The notes under the pieces are model-generated. The model saw nothing but the letters and a program-made list of their open reading frames with translations. It did no database searches and was not told where the DNA came from. From an uncultured Gemella sp. (GTDB lineage Bacteria > Bacillota > Bacilli > Staphylococcales > Gemellaceae), in the NCBI GenBank assembly GCA_945869755.1, contig CAMBPW010000037.1, forward strand, positions 1-8,854: DNA of 8,854 nucleotides, read 5' to 3'. Of the stretch, positions 1 through 6,066 are shown in pieces (position 1 is the first letter of the stretch; every line of letters starts with the position of its first letter). Made by a program: the position numbers and the translations under genes.

Positions 1-2
1 AA

Positions 3-110
3 AAAAATAAAATATTTACGATAATAAATAATATGCTACAAACGAATAATATAGAACAAATGTTTTCTTGTGAAGAAGAAATATTTATAAACAAAATAAA
101 TGATATATAG
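3..110 (+). CDS. C-terminal tail of an unidentified upstream protein (partial)
   Basis: This frame is open from the left edge to a TAG at 108-110, about 35 codons, while the other two forward frames close by position 24. In DNA this AT-rich an open run of that length is uncommon by chance, so I read it as the 3' end of a gene entering from the left. The tail is rich in Asn, Ile and Glu and ends in INKINDI. It stops 14 bases before the EIIA gene, so it is probably in the same operon. Galactitol-type PTS operons are often preceded by a PRD/BglG-type regulator with its own EIIA-like C-terminal domain, and a helical tail of this kind would fit. That identity is inference from position, since no diagnostic motif is visible. 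Confidence 0.5.
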   Translation, partial: KNKIFTIINNMLQTNNIEQMFSCEEEIFINKINDI

Positions 111-124
111 AATGAGGAGTAGAA

Positions 125-574
125 ATGGAAAAGTATTTTAATAAAGAAAACGTGTATATAAATGTAAAAGGAAACAATTTTAAAGATGTATTAAAGAACG
201 TTGCATTTGATTTAGAAAAAAAAGGATTTGTAAAGGAAAGTTTTTTTAATGCGGTAATAGAAAGGGAAACTAACTTCCCTACGGGGTTAGAATTTCCAAA
301 TTATAGTATAGCAATTCCACATACAGATTCAGAACATGTTAATGAAAATAGTATAGTAGTAATAAAACCAGAGAATGCTATTGCGTTTAAAGATATGGGA
401 ACAAATTCTAAAAATTTAGACGTAAATGTAATTTTATTATTACTAGTAAGTAAAAATAATGAACAAGTAAAAGTGTTATCAAATATAATTAAAAAATTTG
501 CTAATGATGAAATATATAACAACATATTAGCTAGTAATAATCAACAAGAAATATTTTCAATATTAACAAAATAA
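125..574 (+). CDS. gatA: PTS EIIA component, mannitol/fructose-type fold, galactitol-family system
   Basis: This 149-residue cytoplasmic protein takes the phosphoryl group from HPr and passes it to the EIIB protein encoded next. It has the length and pattern of a single PTS_EIIA_2 domain. The phosphorylated histidine should be His66 in the motif SIAIPHTDSEHV (residues 61-72), preceded by the expected GLEFPN segment. The hydrophobic strand VNVILLLLVS and the following helix (QVKVLSNIIKKFA) are also typical. The start is supported by GAGGAG at 114-119, five bases before the ATG. It lies 14 bases after the upstream partial gene and 25 bases before the EIIB gene. The symbol follows the transporter family. 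The actual substrate could be another hexitol, pentitol or tetritol. Confidence 0.9.
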   Translation: MEKYFNKENVYINVKGNNFKDVLKNVAFDLEKKGFVKESFFNAVIERETNFPTGLEFPNYSIAIPHTDSEHVNENSIVVIKPENAIAFKDMGTNSKNLDVNVILLLLVSKNNEQVKVLSNIIKKFANDEIYNNILASNNQQEIFSILTK

Positions 575-599
575 ATAAAATTCTAAGGAGGAATAAAAA

Positions 600-878
600 A
601 TGACAAAAACATTATTAATAGCGTGTGGTGCAGGTATCGCAACATCAACAATTGTAGTGAATAAAGTAGAGGAGTTAGTTAAAAAGAATAATTTAGATGT
701 AAATATTAAACAAATAAAAATTGCTGAAGCTGTTTCTTTACAAAATGAAGCTGACTTAATTGTATCAACTACAATGCTACCTACTACATATACGATACCG
801 GCTATTATAGCAACTGCGTATATTACAGGAGTGGGAGAAGAAGAATTAGAAGAAGAAATTCTTTCGCATTTAAAATAA
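600..878 (+). CDS. gatB: PTS EIIB component, galactitol family
   Basis: This 92-residue cytoplasmic EIIB protein accepts phosphate from EIIA on a cysteine and transfers it to the polyol as EIIC imports it. The phosphocysteine is Cys9 in the P-loop-like motif LLIACGAGIATST (residues 5-17), the signature of galactitol/lactose-type EIIB proteins. The length matches GatB proteins of about 94 residues. The C-terminal half contains the ADLIVSTT strand typical of the family. The ribosome site AAGGAGG at 585-591 is close to ideal. The domain is a free-standing polypeptide rather than fused to EIIC, as in classical gat operons. A 55-base gap separates it from the EIIC gene, with no convincing hairpin or promoter in it. 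Confidence 0.93.
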   Translation: MTKTLLIACGAGIATSTIVVNKVEELVKKNNLDVNIKQIKIAEAVSLQNEADLIVSTTMLPTTYTIPAIIATAYITGVGEEELEEEILSHLK

Positions 879-933
879 TTTAATTATGGTTACAAAATTT
901 TAATAAAAAATATTATTTAAAGGAGATTTAATT

Positions 934-2190
934 ATGAATTTAGCTGAAAAAGTACAGCAGTTTCTTGCATTAGGGCCTACAGTAATTTTGCCGGTAGCAA
1001 TATTTTTACTTGCAGTAATATTTAGAGTGCCGGTTGGAAAAGCTATTCGTTCTGCATTAACTATAGGTATTGGATTTGTAGGTATTAATGTAGTAGTTGG
1101 AATACTTACAGGTAATTTAGGTCCAATAACAAAACAAATAGTAGAAAAATATGGGTTGGCATTGGATACTATAGATATTGGTTGGCCTGGAGCGGCAGCG
1201 GGATCTTGGGCATCTCCAGTTGCAGGAGTTTTAATTCCAATATGTTTAGGAGTTAATATTTTAATGATTGCATTGAAAATGACGAAAACACTAGATATAG
1301 ATATTTGGAATTACTGGCACTTCATAGCAGCGGGAGCTACTGGTTATGTAGTTTCTGGTGGTAATTGGTGGTTTAGTATTTTATGTGCTATTCTTTACGA
1401 AGTTATGGTTTTAGTTATGGCAGATAAAACACAGAAAGATGTAGAATCTATTTATGGATTAAAAGGAATTTCTTTACCTACTGGTTCTACTGCCGCATTC
1501 GGATTTGTAGGTATTCCAATTAGTTGGTTAATTTCAAAAATACCTGGAATTAAAGATGCACATGTCGACTCAGAAACAATTCAAAAACGTTTTGGATTGT
1601 TTGGAGAACCGATGGTAGTAGGTCTGTTTTTAGGATTTATTTTAGGAGCGTTAGCAGGATATAACCCTGGAGATATTTTTAAAGCAGGTATATCTATGGC
1701 AGCATTTATGGTTCTTATGCCACGAATGGTAAAATTATTAATGGAAGGCTTAATTCCAATTTCTGAATCAGTTCGCGAATTTATGAAGACACGTTATAAA
1801 GGACGTGATTTGTACATTGGTCTTGATGCGGCAGTTTCTATCGGACATCCGTCAAATATTGCAACAGGATTAATTTTAGTTCCAATTACATTATTATTAG
1901 CAATAATTATTCCAGGAAATAAAGTTTTACCATTTGGCGATTTAGCAACAATACCATTTTATGTGTCATTTATTGTAGCTAATAGAAAAGGTAATATACT
2001 TCATTCTGTATTAGCTGGTACAGTAGTTATAGCATTATCACTTATAATGGCGACAGATTTTACAGAAGTACATACACTTATGATGTCCGGAGTTGATGGT
2101 TATGGACAAGGAACTTCGATGAGTTCTCTTGACTTAGGAGGAAACTTCTTTAACTGGATAATTCTTAAATTTGCACAGTTGTTTTATTAA
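934..2190 (+). CDS. gatC: PTS EIIC membrane permease, galactitol family
   Basis: This 418-residue integral membrane protein forms the substrate channel of the PTS. Clear hydrophobic segments lie near residues 14-31, 38-60, 96-114, 129-163, 185-201, 226-242, 250-264, 312-327 and 358-373, giving about nine to ten spans. Family landmarks are visible: GWPGAAAGSWASP (83-95), GEP at 224-226, GHPSNIATG (304-312) and the loop PGNKVLPFGDLATIPF (327-342). This pattern belongs to the galactitol/pentitol PTS-GPTS family. The length is slightly below that of E. coli GatC, with no sign of truncation. The start has AAGGAG at 920-925, eight bases before the ATG. Proteins of this family also import xylitol, ribitol or arabitol, so the sugar alcohol is not fixed by sequence alone. 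Confidence 0.93.
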   Translation: MNLAEKVQQFLALGPTVILPVAIFLLAVIFRVPVGKAIRSALTIGIGFVGINVVVGILTGNLGPITKQIVEKYGLALDTIDIGWPGAAAGSWASPVAGVLIPICLGVNILMIALKMTKTLDIDIWNYWHFIAAGATGYVVSGGNWWFSILCAILYEVMVLVMADKTQKDVESIYGLKGISLPTGSTAAFGFVGIPISWLISKIPGIKDAHVDSETIQKRFGLFGEPMVVGLFLGFILGALAGYNPGDIFKAGISMAAFMVLMPRMVKLLMEGLIPISESVREFMKTRYKGRDLYIGLDAAVSIGHPSNIATGLILVPITLLLAIIIPGNKVLPFGDLATIPFYVSFIVANRKGNILHSVLAGTVVIALSLIMATDFTEVHTLMMSGVDGYGQGTSMSSLDLGGNFFNWIILKFAQLFY

Positions 2191-2206
2191 TTAATATTTA
2201 ATTTAT

Positions 2207-2258
2207 AAACGGTAGTTAATTATTTATAGAAATATATTAATTAATAACTACCGTTTTT
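2207..2258 (+). terminator. Terminator-like hairpin between transporter and enzyme genes
   Basis: A perfect 12-bp inverted repeat pairs 2207-2218 (AAACGGTAGTTA) with 2245-2256 (TAACTACCGTTT). The second arm runs into five consecutive Ts at 2254-2258. The loop is long at 26 bases and AT-rich and may fold further. It lies 16 bases after the EIIC stop and 20 bases before the next start, leaving almost no room for a new promoter. The dehydrogenases therefore probably depend on partial read-through, and the hairpin would lower their level relative to the transporter. It could instead be an mRNA-stabilising hairpin for the PTS genes. The role is inferred; the repeat is seen directly. Confidence 0.7.
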
Positions 2259-2278
2259 AATTTTAAGAGAGGTAAAAA

Positions 2279-3316
2279 ATGAAAGCAGCGGTATTATACG
2301 AAGGAACAAAAATAGAAACTATGGAAGTAGAAGAATTGATATGTAAAAAAAATGAAGTAAAAATAAGAATAAAATCATGTGGTATATGTGGTTCAGATAT
2401 TCATAAAATGCAAACTAAATGGAAATATGGATATCCTGCTGTAATGGGGCATGAATTTGCAGGAGAAATAATAGATATAGGCGAAAATGTAAGTAAGCAT
2501 AAAATAGGAGATAGAGTTGTAGGAGTACCATTTTTACCGTGTAATAATTGTTCTTATTGTGAATTTGGTAATTATTCTATGTGTGAAAACTATAAAATGA
2601 TAGGAACACATTTTTCTGGAGGTTTTGCAGAATATTGTGTTCTACCGGAAAAAAATGTTCTTAACATAGGAAATTTAGATTACGAAAAAGCTAGTTTTAT
2701 TGAACCTTTAGCAGTAGTTATTCATGCAGTGATGGGTATAAATATAGAGTTAGGTGATTGTGTAGTTGTTTTAGGAGCTGGAACAATAGGTATGCTTACT
2801 ATGCAAGCAGTAAAATATTCTGGAGCTAGTACAGTTATAGTAGTAGATATTGATAATAAAAAATTAGAAACAGCAAAACTTTTAGGAGCAACGCATACTA
2901 TAAATTCATTAGAAGTTGATTTAAAATCAGAAATTTATAAATTAACAAATTATATTGGAGCGGATATAACATTAGAATGTGCTGGAAGTCCAGTAACACA
3001 AGAACAAGCGTTACTTGTTACTAAAAAAGGTGGGAAAGTAGGATATACAGGAATAGCATATAAAGATGTATTATTAAAAGAAGAGGCATTTGAAAGTATT
3101 TTCAGAAAAGAATTAACTTTAAAAGGTTTTTGGAATTCTTATTCTGCTCCTTTTCCTGGTAGAGAATGGACTAATGCTATTGAATTAATTAGTAGTGAAA
3201 AAGTCGTTGTAGATAAATTTATTTCTCACAGATTTAATATTGAAGAAGTTGTGAAGGCATTTGAAATGATTTTAAGTAAAAAAGAAGTTTATAACAAGGT
3301 TTTAATAAAACCATAA
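2279..3316 (+). CDS. gatD: Zinc-dependent polyol-phosphate dehydrogenase, GatD-like
   Basis: This 345-residue cytoplasmic medium-chain dehydrogenase should oxidise an imported polyol phosphate to a ketose phosphate with NAD. E. coli GatD converts galactitol 1-phosphate to tagatose 6-phosphate. Catalytic zinc ligands are Cys37 (CGICGSD), His58-Glu59 (GHEF) and probably Glu142 (FIEP). The structural zinc site is Cys88, Cys91, Cys94 and Cys102, all present. The Rossmann motif GAGTIG lies at 166-171, followed by Asp190 at the end of the second strand, which favours NAD over NADP. The segment RKELTLKGFW followed by PFPGREW closely parallels E. coli GatD as I recall it, and is the best evidence for this subfamily. 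GAGAGG at 2267-2272 supports the start. A hairpin separates it from the transporter genes, and 18 bases separate it from the next dehydrogenase. The substrate may differ from galactitol 1-phosphate. Confidence 0.87.
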   Translation: MKAAVLYEGTKIETMEVEELICKKNEVKIRIKSCGICGSDIHKMQTKWKYGYPAVMGHEFAGEIIDIGENVSKHKIGDRVVGVPFLPCNNCSYCEFGNYSMCENYKMIGTHFSGGFAEYCVLPEKNVLNIGNLDYEKASFIEPLAVVIHAVMGINIELGDCVVVLGAGTIGMLTMQAVKYSGASTVIVVDIDNKKLETAKLLGATHTINSLEVDLKSEIYKLTNYIGADITLECAGSPVTQEQALLVTKKGGKVGYTGIAYKDVLLKEEAFESIFRKELTLKGFWNSYSAPFPGREWTNAIELISSEKVVVDKFISHRFNIEEVVKAFEMILSKKEVYNKVLIKP

Positions 3317-3334
3317 TAAAAATGGAGGCTTATT

Positions 3335-4366
3335 ATGTTAGCAGCAGTAAAAACAAAATCAGGGTATGATAATTTAGAACTTTTAGAGGTAGATGAACCA
3401 AAAGTTTATGGAGATAAAGTAAAAATAGAAGTTGCATTTACAGGAATTTGTGGTTCTGATATTCATACATTTAAGGGAGAGTATAATAGTAAAAATTTAC
3501 CAGTAACTTTAGGTCATGAGTTTTCGGGTGTAGTTGTAGAGATAGGAGAAGATGTAAAAAATATAAAAGTTGGAGATAGGGTTACTAGTGAAACTACATT
3601 TGAAACCTGTAATGAATGCATTTATTGTAAAAGTAAAGATTATAACCTTTGTAGTAGTAGAAAAGGGATAGGTACACAAGTAAATGGTAGTATGACAAAA
3701 TTTGTATTATCCCGTGAAGAAAGTTGCCATGTAATTCCTAATAATGTTACGTTAGAAGCCGCTTCGTTAAGTGAACCACTTGCATGTTGTACTCATGCAG
3801 TTATGGAAAAAACATCTATCAAAGAGGGAGATATAGTCTTAGTTATAGGGCCAGGACCTATTGGATTATTAACTTCACAAGTAGCAAAAGCAAATGGAGC
3901 TAAAGTAATTTTAAGTGGAATTACTAAAGATAAACAACGATTAGATTTAGCTAAAGAAATAGGAATTGATATAGTTGTAGATACGTTACAAGAAGACTTA
4001 GCTGAAACAATATTTAGAGAAACTAAAGGTTATGGAGTAGATAAAGCTTTTGATTGCTCTGGGTCTATTGTAGCTATAAATTCAGCATTGCCACTTGTTA
4101 AAAAGAAAGGCGATTTTGTTCAAATAGGTTTATTTGCAGAAAAATACAATTTAATAGATCAAGAATCAATTATTCAAAGAGAGTTACGTTATATTGGGTG
4201 TAGATCTCAAAAACCGTCATCATGGAAATTAGCATTAGACTTGTTAAAAAGAGAAAAAATAGCGACAGATAAGATGATAACAAAAATATTTAATATTGAA
4301 GATACAAGAAAAGCTTTTGAAACAGTTATGGCAGGTAATGAAATAAAAGTTTTAATAAAATCGTAA
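3335..4366 (+). CDS. Second zinc-dependent medium-chain alcohol/polyol dehydrogenase
   Basis: This 343-residue protein has the same fold as its upstream neighbour but is clearly divergent. Catalytic zinc ligands are Cys39 (CGSDIH), His61-Glu62 (GHEFSG) and probably Glu147 (SEPLA). Structural zinc ligands are Cys92, Cys95, Cys98 and Cys106. The nucleotide motif is GPGPIG at 172-177. After the second Rossmann strand (KVILSGI) there is no acidic residue where the first enzyme has Asp190, so cofactor preference may be relaxed or toward NADP; this is inference. The family covers sorbitol/iditol and related polyol dehydrogenases. GGAGG at 3324-3328 supports the start. Two dehydrogenases in one operon suggest two oxidations on one pathway, an epimerising oxidation/reduction pair, or two substrates. 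I cannot assign a specific reaction. Confidence 0.85.
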   Translation: MLAAVKTKSGYDNLELLEVDEPKVYGDKVKIEVAFTGICGSDIHTFKGEYNSKNLPVTLGHEFSGVVVEIGEDVKNIKVGDRVTSETTFETCNECIYCKSKDYNLCSSRKGIGTQVNGSMTKFVLSREESCHVIPNNVTLEAASLSEPLACCTHAVMEKTSIKEGDIVLVIGPGPIGLLTSQVAKANGAKVILSGITKDKQRLDLAKEIGIDIVVDTLQEDLAETIFRETKGYGVDKAFDCSGSIVAINSALPLVKKKGDFVQIGLFAEKYNLIDQESIIQRELRYIGCRSQKPSSWKLALDLLKREKIATDKMITKIFNIEDTRKAFETVMAGNEIKVLIKS

Positions 4367-4402
4367 ATTTTAATTTTATTAAAATAACAGAGAGAAATTA
4401 AT

Positions 4403-5092
4403 ATGAAAATAAGAACACCATTTTTTGTAATAAATCCAAAATCATATTTATATGGGGAGGAATTACTAGATTTGGCAAAATTTGCTGATGAAAAATCTAA
4501 AGAGTACGATATAGATATTTTATTTACAGCTCCATATATAGAATTAAAAACTATAGTAGATAACACTAAATATCTTATTGTAACCTCACAACATATGGAT
4601 AGTATTCCGATTGGAAAGGGGATGGGAAAAGTTGTTGGAGAAATGTTAGTTTCAGCAGGAGTTAAAGCGACATTTTTAAATCATGTTGAACACAAAATTT
4701 CTAACGATGAATTAGAAAAAACAATTTTAATGTGTAAACAACTAAATATTCAATCTATTGTATGTGCTAATAGTATAGAAGATGCAGAAAAAGTTGCTAA
4801 ATTAGGAGCAGATATAATTATTTGTGAGCAAGATGAATTAGTTGGAACAGGAAAAACAAGCTCAGATGAATATATGATATCTACCAATAGAGCTATTAGA
4901 AAAATAAATAAAGATATAAAAATTTTGCAAGCGGCAGGTATTTCGAGTCCTAGCGATGTATATCGTACAATATATTTAGGAGCTGATGCAACTGGTGGAA
5001 CTAGTGGAATAATAAAAGCAGAAAATCCTAAAAAAATGATAAACGATATGATAAAAAGTATGATACTAGCACATAAAGACAGAATGAATTAA
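4403..5092 (+). CDS. Triosephosphate-isomerase-like protein, short archaeal-type
   Basis: This 229-residue cytoplasmic TIM-barrel protein is shorter than the roughly 250 residues of bacterial glycolytic TpiA and resembles the compact archaeal type. Catalytic positions are conserved: Asn11-Lys13 (INPK), His94 (FLNHVEHK) and Glu142 (CEQDELVGTGK). The phosphate-binding parts are GISSPSDV (179-186) and GGTSGIIKAENP (198-209), the archaeal-style ending. The usual GAQN segment reads TSQHMD here. It probably isomerises an aldose/ketose phosphate made by this pathway. TIM paralogues in polyol operons can act on tetrulose phosphates, as in erythritol and threitol catabolism, so ordinary triosephosphate isomerase is only one possibility. 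Its ribosome site is weak (GAGAG at 4390-4394). Thirty-six AT-rich bases separate it from the preceding gene, and twelve from the next start. Confidence 0.82.
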   Translation: MKIRTPFFVINPKSYLYGEELLDLAKFADEKSKEYDIDILFTAPYIELKTIVDNTKYLIVTSQHMDSIPIGKGMGKVVGEMLVSAGVKATFLNHVEHKISNDELEKTILMCKQLNIQSIVCANSIEDAEKVAKLGADIIICEQDELVGTGKTSSDEYMISTNRAIRKINKDIKILQAAGISSPSDVYRTIYLGADATGGTSGIIKAENPKKMINDMIKSMILAHKDRMN

Positions 5093-5100
5093 AAGGTGAT
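5091..5100 (+). promoter_or_regulatory. Ribosome binding site deciding the YjbQ start
   Basis: AAAAGGTGAT matches the 16S rRNA tail complement well and sits directly after the stop of the TIM-like gene (5090-5092). It gives normal spacing to the ATG at 5105. An in-frame GTG at 5096 lies inside this site and cannot be served by it, so the ATG is the better start. Confidence 0.75.
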
Positions 5101-5104
5101 AATA

Positions 5105-5620
5105 ATGAAATTTCATCATGAAGATATAAAAATAAAAACAATTCAAAATAGAGTTTCTTATCATGATATTTCACAAAATGCAAAAGATATTGTAAAAAGA
5201 AGCAAAATCAAAAACGGAATAATTACGTTGACGAGTTCGCATACTACATGCTCATTATATTTTGAAGAATATATGCATGATAAAAATTATTATGGTGATG
5301 AATTTTTGCAAATAGATATTAGTAATATTATGGATAAAATAGTCCCCAGGTGCACAACTGAAAATCAATATTATAGTCCTGGAGTAAAACATATAGAATT
5401 TGGATTAGGACTAACAGATCCAAATTATCCTGCAGAGGCATGGACTATGTTAAACACAGACGCACATATAAAATCATCTATATTTGGAACAAATTCTCAA
5501 ACTATAATTGTTAAAGACGGAGAAATGCAACTTGGCTCTCTAGGGAAAATTTATTTTGCAGATTGGGATATACTTAGGGAGAGAAATAGAACTGTAAATG
5601 TTTTAGTTATGGGACTTTAA
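5105..5620 (+). CDS. yjbQ: YjbQ/UPF0047 family protein
   Basis: This 171-residue protein belongs to the YjbQ family (UPF0047, COG0432). Family marks are SSHTTCSLYFEE (44-55, His46), NTDAHIKSSIFG (117-128, His121) and LGSLGKIYFADWD (143-155), ending with the usual arginine-containing tail. Members form small oligomers with conserved histidines and acids that may bind metal. E. coli YjbQ shows weak thiamine-phosphate-synthase activity, but the physiological role is unsettled. It is about 30 residues longer than typical members of about 138 residues; the extra sequence lies mainly between Pro81 and Asp119. I chose the ATG at 5105 rather than the in-frame GTG at 5096 because the ribosome site overlaps the GTG. 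As the last gene of a polyol operon, it may act on a pathway intermediate or a damaged metabolite; that is inference. Confidence 0.85.
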   Translation: MKFHHEDIKIKTIQNRVSYHDISQNAKDIVKRSKIKNGIITLTSSHTTCSLYFEEYMHDKNYYGDEFLQIDISNIMDKIVPRCTTENQYYSPGVKHIEFGLGLTDPNYPAEAWTMLNTDAHIKSSIFGTNSQTIIVKDGEMQLGSLGKIYFADWDILRERNRTVNVLVMGL

Positions 5621-5627
5621 TTTATAG

Positions 5628-5666
5628 AATTCCTCATAAATGTTTCATTATTTATGAGGAATTTTT
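5628..5666 (+). terminator. Intrinsic terminator ending the polyol operon
   Basis: A perfect 14-bp inverted repeat pairs 5628-5641 (AATTCCTCATAAAT) with 5650-5663 (ATTTATGAGGAATT) around an 8-base loop, followed by Ts through 5666. It lies just after the YjbQ stop and ends two bases before the stop codon of the convergent gene. The T-tract is good on the + strand. In the opposite direction the tail is weaker, though it may still help terminate the convergent transcript. Confidence 0.88.
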
Positions 5667-5667
5667 A

Positions 5668-6018
5668 TTATGAAATCATATCAAAACCTAATTCTAACGC
5701 CACGTTTATTATTGGAATAGTAATATCTGTGTTGCTTCCAATACTAATATTAAATATTCCAAACCCTCCACCACTACCAACAATATCTAAAATAGTTTCG
5801 TTATTATTTTGTGTTAAAAGTATTGTTAAATTTGTAAAGCTATTGTTTCTAATATAATATTTTTCAAAGACAGCTAAAATAGTTTTACAATTTTCTTGTT
5901 CGTAAAATTTGTCGGTAATCAAAGATAATTTTTCTTTTTCAGCAGTTAGTTTTATAATGTTATAAATATCTATAACGTTTATTTTTTCTTTTAATGTTAA
6001 TCTGAATACTGAGCTCAT
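5668..6018 (-). CDS. Conserved hypothetical protein, DUF6054-like
   Basis: This 116-residue, probably cytoplasmic protein has no signal peptide or membrane span. It has an N-terminal mixed segment, then a strand-rich region: FEKYYIRNNS (51-60), LTILLTQNNNETILDIVG, and the glycine-rich turn GSGGGFG at 81-87. From memory this resembles the family annotated DUF6054, small Firmicute proteins of unknown function with an EKYxxRN segment and a GSGGGxG turn. No catalytic motif is apparent. AAGGAG at 6025-6030 (reverse strand) supports the ATG at 6018. It lies 46 bases downstream of the large acidic gene, with a terminator hairpin filling most of that gap, so it is expressed by read-through or from a promoter inside the upstream gene. 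It converges on the polyol operon. Confidence 0.72.
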   Translation of the reverse strand: MSSVFRLTLKEKINVIDIYNIIKLTAEKEKLSLITDKFYEQENCKTILAVFEKYYIRNNSFTNLTILLTQNNNETILDIVGSGGGFGIFNISIGSNTDITIPIINVALELGFDMIS

Positions 6019-6030
6019 GACTTTCTCCTT

Positions 6031-6066
6031 TTAATAAAATAAAAGCTATTCTAAAAAGAATAGCTT
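6031..6066 (-). terminator. Intrinsic terminator overlapping the stop of the acidic-protein gene
   Basis: Read on the minus strand, AAGCTATTCT pairs with AGAATAGCTT (6057-6066 with 6043-6052) as a perfect 10-bp stem with a 4-base loop. It is followed by a T-rich tail, TTTTATTTTATT. The first arm overlaps the TAA stop at 6065-6067. It should end most transcripts of the 879-residue gene before the DUF6054-like gene. Confidence 0.75.

Noticed and set aside
144..158. Possible CcpA catabolite-repression (cre) site near the start of the EIIA gene
   Set aside because: It has about three mismatches to the consensus as I recall it, including conserved positions, and lies inside coding sequence. Chance matches of this quality are common here.
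301..525. 74-codon minus-strand open frame inside the EIIA gene
   Set aside because: It is a mirror of a clearly conserved PTS EIIA gene.
4367..4385. Perfect 8-bp inverted repeat (ATTTTAAT / ATTAAAAT) between the second dehydrogenase and the TIM-like gene
   Set aside because: The stem is entirely A/T with a 3-base loop and no T-run after it, and is likely in such AT-rich DNA. It is too weak to call a terminator.
4207..4566. 119-codon minus-strand open frame across the dehydrogenase/TIM junction
   Set aside because: It overlaps two well-supported + strand genes and has no recognisable domain.
5096..5104. GTG at 5096 as the start of the YjbQ gene
   Set aside because: The GTG lies within the AAAAGGTGAT ribosome site. 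The ATG at 5105 has proper spacing and gives the usual MKF-type N-terminus.
5654..5857. 67-codon + strand open frame after the operon
   Set aside because: It starts inside the terminator stem and is antisense to the DUF6054-like gene.
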